Origin: DATJJW01 sp035491935
GTDB lineage: Bacteria; Pseudomonadota; Alphaproteobacteria; ATCC43930; CGMCC-115725
Assembly (NCBI GenBank): GCA_035491935.1
Contig: DATJJW010000240.1
Coordinates: 1 to 27,281, forward strand
Length of the DNA: 27,281 bases
Reading direction: 5' to 3'
Shown one piece after another: positions 1-6,766 of this stretch (positions within the stretch are counted from its first letter, which is position 1; the number at the start of each line of letters is the position of its first letter). The notes beneath the pieces are model-generated. The model made no database searches, had not been told where the DNA came from, and saw only the letters and a list, made by a program, of their open reading frames with translations. A program made the position numbers and the translations under genes.

Positions 1-204
1 CGCAAGCTGCGCGAGAAGCAGACCTGGACCCTCGACCAGGCGGCGCTGTTCTGTGTCGTGCGCGCGATCACGCGCCACCGCCCAGACATCGTCATCCGCG
101 ACCTCGCCGCCGTGTTGGGCGCACCGATGGCCGAGACGATCGGCAGCCAGGGCAGCTTCGAACAGAAGCGGCAGATGCGTATCGCCGCTTCCGTCGGGCT
201 TTAA
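1..204 (+). CDS. C-terminal end of an unidentified protein (partial)
   Basis: An open frame runs from the first base to a TAA at 202-204 and gives 67 residues (RKLREKQTWTL...ASVGL). It is the 3' end of a gene that begins outside the window. The peptide is mixed-charge with no membrane segment, and codon use is GC3-rich like its neighbours. I do not recognise the family from this tail. It converges with the binding-protein gene on the other strand, leaving only 8 bp between the two stops, so it is probably not part of that operon. Confidence 0.6.
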   Translation, partial: RKLREKQTWTLDQAALFCVVRAITRHRPDIVIRDLAAVLGAPMAETIGSQGSFEQKRQMRIAASVGL

Positions 205-212
205 GGGCAGCT

Positions 213-1280
213 TTAGCCCAGCTTCTTCTTGGTGTTCTGCAGGAAGCTGAAATCGCAGGCCGTGTCGTAATCGACCTTGCTAATGCCAGTCCCCTCGCGG
301 AACCAGACCGGCGCCGCGCGGGCATAGGAGTCGGCGCTGATGAAGCCGTTGTAATTATAGACGCCGGGCCTTTTGTAATAGGTAATCTCGCGCTTGACCG
401 CGGCCTCGCGCCCTTCGCCCAGATATTTGGGTCCGACCAGCTTGAAGATGTCGTCGACCGAGGCGGCCTTGATCCAATGCGCCGCGCGATAGATCGCATT
501 GACCATCGCCTGCGTTACATCCGGCTGCTTCTTGATCGTCGTCTGCAGGGCATAGATCACGGCCCCTACCGGGATCGGCCCGCCGAAGATGCGATCGAGG
601 TTATTCCGGTCGAGCGGATCGAAGATGAGGTTGCCCCATTTATTGTCGACCGCCTCGAACATCCAGCCCGGCTGGGCCATGATCGCATCGAACTGCTTGG
701 ATTTGAGCCCGCCCAGCAGGCTCTGCGCACCGCCGCCGGCGACCCAGTTGACCTTCTGGGCCAGCCCCAGCTTCTCGAAGATGTAGCTGCCATAGGTCCA
801 GGTGCTGGCGCCGATCTGGGTGGCGGCGATCACCGGCTTGGCGCCACCCGGCTTCTTCCAATTGGCGAAGGCTTCCGGGCTGGTGATGCCCTGGGCATAG
901 AGATCGGAACGCACGACCATATTCGAGGTCGTCGGGAAGGTCGCCGTCACGAACAGGATCTTCGATGCCTTGCCGCGATTGGTGAGCTGCAGCGGATGCG
1001 CCGTATCGCCGATGGCATAGTCGGTCTGGCCGGCAGCCAGCGTCTGGCGCGTCTGCACACCGGCATCGGTCACAGTGATCTTGAGGTCGAGACCCTCCTG
1101 CTTCGCAAAGCCGCCCTCCAACGCCACCATCGGGAAGATGGTGGCGGTATCGGCCGGCCCCAGCACCAGGCTGGTCGGCGTGAGCTTGCCGCCGTCGGCC
1201 AGGCCGGTGCGCGGCAGGCTGAGCGCGCCCGCCAGGCTGGCGGCCCCACCCAGGAAATATCGACGATCAAATCCAGACAT
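213..1280 (-). CDS. NitT/TauT-type ABC transporter substrate-binding protein, Tat-exported
   Basis: A 355-residue periplasmic binding protein of the SsuA/TauA/THI5-like class, which presents a small organic solute to the permease and ATPase encoded upstream in the same operon. The N-terminus has a twin-arginine signal (DRRYFLGG, Arg6-Arg7), a hydrophobic stretch and a likely cleavage near LADG, so it is probably exported folded. Typical family features follow: a 'VLGPADTATIFPMVALEGGFAKQEGLDL' type opening (the protein sits beside a ligand pocket between two lobes) and an 'ASTWTYGSYIFEKLGL' type helix in the middle. The ATG at 1280 has a good Shine-Dalgarno sequence (GGGAGAAG). It is the last gene of the operon, 28 bp after the SDR, and the only one not overlapping its upstream neighbour. 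A promoter-distal binding protein with its own strong ribosome site fits the need for excess binding protein. The ligand is unknown. Confidence 0.85.
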   Translation of the reverse strand: MSGFDRRYFLGGAASLAGALSLPRTGLADGGKLTPTSLVLGPADTATIFPMVALEGGFAKQEGLDLKITVTDAGVQTRQTLAAGQTDYAIGDTAHPLQLTNRGKASKILFVTATFPTTSNMVVRSDLYAQGITSPEAFANWKKPGGAKPVIAATQIGASTWTYGSYIFEKLGLAQKVNWVAGGGAQSLLGGLKSKQFDAIMAQPGWMFEAVDNKWGNLIFDPLDRNNLDRIFGGPIPVGAVIYALQTTIKKQPDVTQAMVNAIYRAAHWIKAASVDDIFKLVGPKYLGEGREAAVKREITYYKRPGVYNYNGFISADSYARAAPVWFREGTGISKVDYDTACDFSFLQNTKKKLG

Positions 1281-1308
1281 GCTGCTTCTCCCTATTATCG
1301 GGGCCCCT

Positions 1309-2079
1309 TCACAGGCCTCTTGTCATTCCGCCGTCCATGTCGACGATCGAGCCGTGCAGATAGCTGCCGACCTCTCCCGCCATGAAGGCCACCAATTCGG
1401 CGATATCCTTGGGCTCGCCGATACGCACGATGCCGCTCTGCCGTACAAGTTTCTGCTCGGCAGCCGCGCGATCCAGCTTCTCATCCTTCATGATCTTGGC
1501 GATACGCCCGTCCAGCCGATCGGTACGGATCTGCGCCGGGTTGATGGCATTGACCCGGATGCCGCAATGGCGGCCGAAATCGGCCAAGGATTTGGTGAGC
1601 GCCAGGATGGCCGAATTCACCGTGCTGCCGATGGCATAGCCCGCGGGCGGCGTCCGGGAAGCGGCGCCGGCGATCATGACGATATTGCCCTTCGTCTTCT
1701 CCAGCTCCTTCCAGGCCGCGCGAAGCAGTCGGACATGACCGAAGAATTTGAGGTCGAAGCCATTGGCCCAATCGGTATCGGTGCAGCTGAGGAAATCCTT
1801 ATGCTGCGCCGTGCCGGCATTGCAGACGATGACGTCAAGCCGGCCGAAAGCCTTGAGCGTCGCCTCGAGCACGGCGGCGGGCGCCTCGGTTTGGGTCAGG
1901 TCGATGGGGGTCGCGATCGCCTTATGACCGGCAGATGTCAGCGAGGCGACCAGCTCGTGCATCTGGTCGGCCGAGCGGGCGGCCAGCGACACGGCATAGC
2001 CTTCTGCTGCCAGCTTTCGGGCAACGGCAGCACCGATGCCGCGGCTGGCACCGGTGATCAGGGCGGTCTTCTGCGTCAT
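1309..2079 (-). CDS. SDR-family oxidoreductase with altered catalytic tetrad
   Basis: A 256-residue short-chain dehydrogenase/reductase, expected to be an NAD(P)-dependent oxidoreductase. The Rossmann cofactor motif TGASRGIG (residues 9-16) and NAG (87-89) are intact. The catalytic region is unusual: Tyr148 is present, but the lysine expected four residues later is Ser152 (YAIGS), the usual catalytic serine position falls in an IAGAAS loop, and the usual Asn position is in DLKFFG. I recall a divergent SDR group with a Y-x-x-G-S pattern and believe this belongs there, so activity may be altered rather than lost. The start at 2079 is chosen because its ATG overlaps the stop of the MmgE/PrpD gene as ATGA. 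An in-frame start at 2109 is possible but would overlap more. It probably oxidises or reduces an intermediate of the operon's pathway. Confidence 0.85.
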   Translation of the reverse strand: MTQKTALITGASRGIGAAVARKLAAEGYAVSLAARSADQMHELVASLTSAGHKAIATPIDLTQTEAPAAVLEATLKAFGRLDVIVCNAGTAQHKDFLSCTDTDWANGFDLKFFGHVRLLRAAWKELEKTKGNIVMIAGAASRTPPAGYAIGSTVNSAILALTKSLADFGRHCGIRVNAINPAQIRTDRLDGRIAKIMKDEKLDRAAAEQKLVRQSGIVRIGEPKDIAELVAFMAGEVGSYLHGSIVDMDGGMTRGL

Positions 2080-3464
2080 TGAATGTGTCTCTTCTTCTGC
2101 GGCACGCAAAGCCGGGTGAGGTCGCCGATGGCTCCCAGGCTCTCTATGCCGCGGGTTCGTTGCAGCACGATGCCGCGTGTCGTCTCATCCAGGATATTCT
2201 GGGATTGGGCCAGGAATTTCTCGTCCAGCTCCGCATCGGTCATCGGCCGAGCGGTGCTGCCCCGGCAATGCTCGACGCGTGATTCCAGCACCTGGCCGCC
2301 GGCCATATGGGCGAAGACGGTGCATTGATCCATGCCCATGGAGGCATCGGCCGTGGCCGTCACCTTCTCGGCCAGGGTGCGGATTGCGGGATCGGCGACC
2401 GCCTCGTCGCTCTCCTCGGCGATACCGGCCTTGGCCCGGATGAGGGCTGCCGCCGCCCAGTGATAGACCGAGTTGTGCGACTGCATGCCGGTCCTGGGAG
2501 CGCGCAGGCCGGTAAGCTTCAACGTCACCGGGTGTACCTGAAGTTCGACCCGTTCGATGGCTCCGGCGTTGAAGCCCGGACGGTGTGCCAGCTCCAGGCA
2601 GGCATCGATCGAAGGATGGGCGACGATGCCGCAGGGATAGGGCTTGTAGGTCAATGTCGCGAGTTCGAAGCGCTGGCCCAGCCCCTCGACCGCGACGTCC
2701 AGATTGGCCGGGGCGGCGAAGACCTCCGCGAAGCCCTTGGCCCCTTCGATGCTGCCCTCGTTCGCCGTGAACCCCGCCGCGGCCAACAAGGCCGATGTCA
2801 CGCCGGCACGGGCCGCGACACCCGGCATCAGGGGGGTTGCATCGGTACCATGGACGACACGGATGCCGGCCGCCTGGGCCGCCGCCGAGCCGATGGCCCA
2901 GGCGGTCTTCTGCGCGTCGAGCTTCAGGAGCTTGGCACCGGCGACGGCGCCACCCATGCCGCCGGTGATGCCGGTCATGAACAGGCCCAAGGCACTCTTG
3001 GCCGGCGCCGTCGTCAGGATATTGCTGACACGGCACATGACCTCGATGCCGAGGATCAGCGCATGCAGCGTGTCCTCGCCGCTGGCACCGATGCGCTCGG
3101 CCAGGGCCAATGTCGCCGCCGCCACCGGGCTCGTCGGGTGGGCGACCGAGGGCGGATGCGTATCGTCATAGACATGGACGCTGGCGCTCATCGAATTGAG
3201 CAGGGCTGCCAGCATGGCATCGACACGCAAATCCCGACCGATGACCTGCGCCTCGCCCGGACCCGAGGCCGGCGCCAGGACGGCGACCGCCTTCTCCAGC
3301 GCTGGATGGTCGGCGCCGCCAAGCGCACCGCCCATCCAATTCACCAGCGCGCGTTTCGCCTCCGCATGGATCGCGTCCGGCATGGCGTCGAAGCGCGAAT
3401 TGGCGACGTAAGCCGCCAGCTCGCGAGTGACCTTGAGGGAGCTGGTGTCATGACTATCCGCCAT
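2076..3464 (-). CDS. MmgE/PrpD family protein
   Basis: 462 residues, the usual length for the MmgE/PrpD family, which includes 2-methylcitrate dehydratase, cis-aconitate decarboxylase and iminodisuccinate epimerase, all acting on di- or tricarboxylates. The N-terminal helical domain is recognisable (ELAAYVANSRFDAMPDAI, then RALVNWMGGALGG). The conserved HVYDDTHPPSVAHPTSPV segment near residues 120-140 supplies the acidic/His residues of the active-site region. The frame stays open upstream into the permease gene, but the ATG at 3464 is preferred because it overlaps the permease stop by one base (TGATG), matching the coupling style of the whole operon. It overlaps the SDR start by 4 nt. It likely carries out a hydration, dehydration or isomerisation step on the imported acid. 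The exact substrate cannot be inferred. Confidence 0.88.
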   Translation of the reverse strand: MADSHDTSSLKVTRELAAYVANSRFDAMPDAIHAEAKRALVNWMGGALGGADHPALEKAVAVLAPASGPGEAQVIGRDLRVDAMLAALLNSMSASVHVYDDTHPPSVAHPTSPVAAATLALAERIGASGEDTLHALILGIEVMCRVSNILTTAPAKSALGLFMTGITGGMGGAVAGAKLLKLDAQKTAWAIGSAAAQAAGIRVVHGTDATPLMPGVAARAGVTSALLAAAGFTANEGSIEGAKGFAEVFAAPANLDVAVEGLGQRFELATLTYKPYPCGIVAHPSIDACLELAHRPGFNAGAIERVELQVHPVTLKLTGLRAPRTGMQSHNSVYHWAAAALIRAKAGIAEESDEAVADPAIRTLAEKVTATADASMGMDQCTVFAHMAGGQVLESRVEHCRGSTARPMTDAELDEKFLAQSQNILDETTRGIVLQRTRGIESLGAIGDLTRLCVPQKKRHIQ

Positions 3465-4339
3465 CAGCCGATATCCTGGTAATGCGCCTGCCAGCGCAGC
3501 AGATAGCGTTGCACCCGGCCGATGCCGAGCGAGAGCGCCACGCCGACGATCATCAGCACGAAGACCGAGACCATCATATCGGCCGCATCCGCCCGCGCCT
3601 GGCCCTCGACGATCAACTTGCCCAGGCCCCGTTCCGTGCCGATGAACTCGGCGACGATGACGCCGATCAGCGAGAATGAGAGCGCCGGGGTCAGCGAGGC
3701 GAAGACCCAGCTCATGGTCGAGGGCAGAATGGTCGTGCGCATGATCTGCCAGCGGGTGGCGCCGAACAGGCGCGAGACCGCGATATGGTCGCGGTCGACC
3801 GAGCGCGCGCCCTCGAAGGTGTTGAAGAACACGACGAAGAACACGGTGACCCAGGCGGTCATGACCTTCGACACGTCGCCCAGCCCGAACATCAGGATGA
3901 TGACCGGCACCATGGCGATGCGCGGGATCGCATTGAAAGCGATGATGAAGGGCGAATAGATCTTGGCCAGGATCTCCGACCGGCCGAGCGCCAGCCCCGC
4001 GACGACGCCGGTGACAGTACCGACTGTGAAGCCCCAGAAGGTGTTGAGCAGGGTCGCCCCGGTCGCGACCCACAGATTGTTCGGGTGCTGGGCGAGACAG
4101 GCGGCGACGCCGCCCGGCTTCGACAGCAGCCAATCGCCGTTGAAGTCGGTCAGGCATCCCAGCTGCAGGAAGCGTGTGAAGATGTCGCTGGGCTTGGAGA
4201 TGAAATAGGGGTCGATCAGGCTGGGAATCAGCCAGACCCCATCATTGTCGCGCCATGTGGCGCCCCATTGCCACAGGACCAGGACGAAGACGATCTGGAT
4301 GATGCGCCAGAAGGCGATCTTGGCGGCTTGGTTCTTCAT
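3464..4339 (-). CDS. ABC transporter permease, NitT/TauT (SsuC/TauC) type
   Basis: A 291-residue integral membrane permease. A hydrophobic segment near residues 12-26 is followed by a long periplasmic stretch (about 28-92). Further membrane segments lie near 93-118, 128-152, 160-174, 213-233 and 252-275. The cytoplasmic EAA coupling loop is clear at about 190-212 (RLFGATRWQIMRTTILP), which is where the ATPase docks. The first periplasmic loop carries two cysteines (Cys62, Cys81) and looks longer than in typical SsuC, which may be a ligand-class feature. The ATG at 4339 overlaps the ATPase stop as ATGA and its own TGA overlaps the MmgE/PrpD start, so the three are very probably co-translated. 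The solute is unknown; families of this type carry sulfonates, nitrate, taurine, thiamine precursors or aromatic acids. Confidence 0.9.
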   Translation of the reverse strand: MKNQAAKIAFWRIIQIVFVLVLWQWGATWRDNDGVWLIPSLIDPYFISKPSDIFTRFLQLGCLTDFNGDWLLSKPGGVAACLAQHPNNLWVATGATLLNTFWGFTVGTVTGVVAGLALGRSEILAKIYSPFIIAFNAIPRIAMVPVIILMFGLGDVSKVMTAWVTVFFVVFFNTFEGARSVDRDHIAVSRLFGATRWQIMRTTILPSTMSWVFASLTPALSFSLIGVIVAEFIGTERGLGKLIVEGQARADAADMMVSVFVLMIVGVALSLGIGRVQRYLLRWQAHYQDIG

Positions 4340-5184
4340 CGCGCCGCTCCTTCAGGGCGGTCGTCCCGGCGGAACTCCTCGCCCAGGCTGTGCCACATAT
4401 GCGAGAAGGCCTCGCCATATTCCTTGGTCTCGCGCAGTGTCACGGCATCGCGCGGCCGGGCGAAGGGGATGGCGAAATCCTCTTTCAGATGGCTGGGCCG
4501 GGCCGACATCAGCAGAACCCGGTCGGCCAAGGTCAGCGCCTCGCCCAGATCGTGGGTCACGAACAGCACGGTCTGGCGCTCGCGGTCCCACAGCTCCAGG
4601 AGGAAGCGGTGCATCTCCAGCTTGGTGTGGGTGTCGAGCGCGCCGAAGGGCTCGTCCATCAGCAGGATCTGCGGCTTGGTGACCAGCGTGCGCATCAGCG
4701 AGACGCGCTGGCGCATGCCGCCAGACAGCGTCAGCGGGAAATGATCGCGGAAAGCATAGAGGCCAGCAACCGCCAGCGCCTCATCGACCAGTTCCTTCCG
4801 CTCGCCCGGCTTCACACCTGCGATCTCCAGCCCGTATCCGACATTCTGGGCGACAGTGCGCCAGGGATATGTCGTGTCGCGCTGGAAGACGTAGCCTACC
4901 GATTTCGCGCAATGATCCTTGCGCACCGGCTGGCCGTCGATCTCGATGGCGCCCTCGGTGATGGCGATCAGTCCGGCCACCATGTTGAGCACGGTCGACT
5001 TGCCGCAGCCGGATGGGCCCAGCAGCGCCACGAATTCGCCTTCGCGCACGGTGAAGGAGATATTCTCGATGGCGACGACCGGCGACGCGCCGCTGCCATA
5101 GGTCTTGCGCACGTCGCGCACCGCGATGCGCTCGCGCGGCAACGCGGCGGTATTCGGGGAATGGGGAGCGGTCTGGAAATTCAT
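4336..5184 (-). CDS. ABC transporter ATP-binding protein, NitT/TauT (SsuB/TauB) type
   Basis: 282 residues with all elements of an active ABC ATPase: Walker A GPSGCGKST (56-64), Q-loop Gln101 in FQRDTTYPWRTV, signature LSGGMRQ (153-159), Walker B LLMDEP (174-179), D-loop GALD, and switch His211 in FVTHDLGEA. The tyrosine/proline-rich Q-loop (TYPW) resembles the TauB/SsuB subfamily. It energises uptake by the neighbouring permease and binding protein. The start at 5184 is selected over a longer frame because its ATG overlaps the DUF35 stop (ATGA). The gene ends in an ATGA overlap with the permease. An N-terminal extension of about 20 residues precedes the first conserved strand (IAVRDVRKTYG). 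Confidence 0.92.
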   Translation of the reverse strand: MNFQTAPHSPNTAALPRERIAVRDVRKTYGSGASPVVAIENISFTVREGEFVALLGPSGCGKSTVLNMVAGLIAITEGAIEIDGQPVRKDHCAKSVGYVFQRDTTYPWRTVAQNVGYGLEIAGVKPGERKELVDEALAVAGLYAFRDHFPLTLSGGMRQRVSLMRTLVTKPQILLMDEPFGALDTHTKLEMHRFLLELWDRERQTVLFVTHDLGEALTLADRVLLMSARPSHLKEDFAIPFARPRDAVTLRETKEYGEAFSHMWHSLGEEFRRDDRPEGAAR

Positions 5185-5603
5185 CGTGCGCTCCCCGCCG
5201 GCCGGAACATCGGCAGCGTCGCATCCGCGATATCGAGGTAATCCGCCTCGACTGCCATGCCGATGGCGACATCCTTGGGATCGCAGCCGGTGATGCCGGT
5301 CATCAGATGCGGGCCCTCCGCCAGCTCGACGATGGCGACGACGTAGGGGACCTGGCCCGAGAATGCCGGGCTCGGTGCCCGCTGCACCAGGGTGAAGGAA
5401 TAGACGGTGCCGGTTCCCGAGACCTCGATCCATTCGAGATCGGCCGAGCTGCAATGCGGGCACAGGCTGCGCGGGTAGAAATGCGTTCGGCCACACGCCT
5501 TGCAGGAGGGCAGCATGAAGCGATGCTGCCTGACCGCCGACCAGAAGGGCGCGGTCAGGGCGTCGGGGGCCGGCAAGGGCCGCATCGGTGTCGTCTCAAT
5601 CAT
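5181..5603 (-). CDS. DUF35-family zinc-ribbon/OB-fold acyl-CoA-associated protein
   Basis: 140 residues. The N-terminal part holds a rubredoxin-like zinc ribbon with four cysteines (Cys34, Cys37, Cys48, Cys51: CKACG...CPHC). The rest is a small beta-rich OB domain (GTGTVYSFTLVQR, PYVVAIVELAEG, GMAVEAD). DUF35 proteins usually sit beside a thiolase-fold enzyme and bind it as a subunit. In steroid side-chain degradation the Ltp2-DUF35 pair forms a retro-aldolase. Here the gene overlaps the upstream thiolase by 4 nt (ATGA) and the downstream ATPase by 4 nt, which supports a 1:1 complex with the thiolase-like protein. Its role is inferred from family and context; it has no catalytic motif of its own. 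Confidence 0.9.
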   Translation of the reverse strand: MIETTPMRPLPAPDALTAPFWSAVRQHRFMLPSCKACGRTHFYPRSLCPHCSSADLEWIEVSGTGTVYSFTLVQRAPSPAFSGQVPYVVAIVELAEGPHLMTGITGCDPKDVAIGMAVEADYLDIADATLPMFRPAGSAR

Positions 5604-6766
5604 CGCGTGCCCTCCCCGCCGATCAGCAATGTGCAGTGAACACTCATCACACCACCATTACCGTGGGCAAGCGCGATGTTGACGTTCGGTACCTGGCGCT
5701 CGCCGGCATCGCCGCGCACCTGGCGTACCGCTTCCAGGACGTGGAACAGCCCGCCGCCGACACCCGGATGACCGGCGGACATCAGCCCGCCATATGTCGT
5801 GATCGGCAAGGCGCCGCCGAGGCGGACCCGGCCGCCTTCGACGAAGGCACCGCCCTCGCCCTTGGCACAGAAGCCCAGATCCTCCAGCTCGATCAGCACG
5901 GTGATGGTGAAGCAGTCATAAAGCTGGGCGACCTGCACGTCCCCGGGGCTAAGTCCTGCCTGGGCGAAGGCGGTCTTGCCGGATTCGACGGCACCGGTGG
6001 TGGTGAAGTCGCGGGCCTCGCCGATATGGCTGTGGCGCACGCCATAGCCGGAACCCAGGAGATGCGCTGGCCTGGTCTTGAGGTCGCGCGCGCGTTCCGC
6101 CGTGGTGACGATGAGCGCGGCCGCACCATCCGAGACGATGGCGCAGTCGAACATATGCAGCGGCGTCGAGATCATGCGCGAGTTCAGCACGTCCTCGATC
6201 GTGATCGGTTCGCGCTTATGTGCCATCGGGTTGAGCGCGGCATGGCCGCGGATCGCCACCGCCACCTCAGCCATCTGCTCAGAGGTCGTGCCGAATTCAT
6301 GCATGTGCCGTTGCGCGACCAGCGCGTAGAGCGATGGTACGACGGGACCGTAGGGCACCTCGAATTGCGGATGGGCGCTGCCGCTTTCGGCCATGCTCTT
6401 TACGGCTTGAGCGCGCGAATTGAACGAGAGCAGGTTCTGGCCGGCGACACACAGCGCGGTCGTGCACTGCCCGGTTGCGACCGCCGCGACAGCTTGCGCC
6501 ACCATGGCGCAGCCCGATGCGCCGGCCATGTCGACCGTGGTCATGAAGCGCGGGTTGATACCAAGATGGTTGGCGACGGCACCGGCCGGCGCCTGCCAGT
6601 GCTCGACACGCACCGGCGTGGTCAGCAAGCCATCGACGTCACGCAAGGAAAGACCGGCATCGGCCAGGGCCGCCTGCACCGCATCGCTCTGCAATTGCAG
6701 CGCGGAGCGGCCCTCGATCTTGCCGACGCGGCTCTGGCCGATGCCACAGATGACGGGCCGGTTCAT
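5600..6766 (-). CDS. Thiolase-fold (SCPx/Ltp2-like) protein lacking catalytic cysteines
   Basis: 388 residues covering both thiolase half-domains. The N-terminal half has the family opening (ICGIGQSRVGK...) and the nucleophile elbow region reads MAGASGCAMV (80-89). The canonical C-A-S-G is G82-A83-S84-G85, so the nucleophilic cysteine is Gly82; Cys86 is four residues off. The C-terminal half keeps the conserved histidine (GGLMSAGHPG, His333). The usual C-x-G-G-G motif is replaced by AHGNGG (about 367-372), so the second cysteine is also missing. A LYDCFT motif (Tyr283) is present. This pattern, plus the adjoining DUF35 gene, resembles the SCPx group containing retro-aldolases such as Ltp2 more than true thiolases. 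It overlaps the synthetase stop by 1 nt and the DUF35 gene by 4 nt. The fold is certain; the reaction is inferred. Confidence 0.88.
   Translation of the reverse strand: MNRPVICGIGQSRVGKIEGRSALQLQSDAVQAALADAGLSLRDVDGLLTTPVRVEHWQAPAGAVANHLGINPRFMTTVDMAGASGCAMVAQAVAAVATGQCTTALCVAGQNLLSFNSRAQAVKSMAESGSAHPQFEVPYGPVVPSLYALVAQRHMHEFGTTSEQMAEVAVAIRGHAALNPMAHKREPITIEDVLNSRMISTPLHMFDCAIVSDGAAALIVTTAERARDLKTRPAHLLGSGYGVRHSHIGEARDFTTTGAVESGKTAFAQAGLSPGDVQVAQLYDCFTITVLIELEDLGFCAKGEGGAFVEGGRVRLGGALPITTYGGLMSAGHPGVGGGLFHVLEAVRQVRGDAGERQVPNVNIALAHGNGGVMSVHCTLLIGGEGTR

Noticed and set aside
3465..4157. Upstream extension of the MmgE/PrpD frame
   Set aside because: It is an out-of-frame shadow of the permease gene; the ATG overlap at 3464 gives a protein of normal family length.
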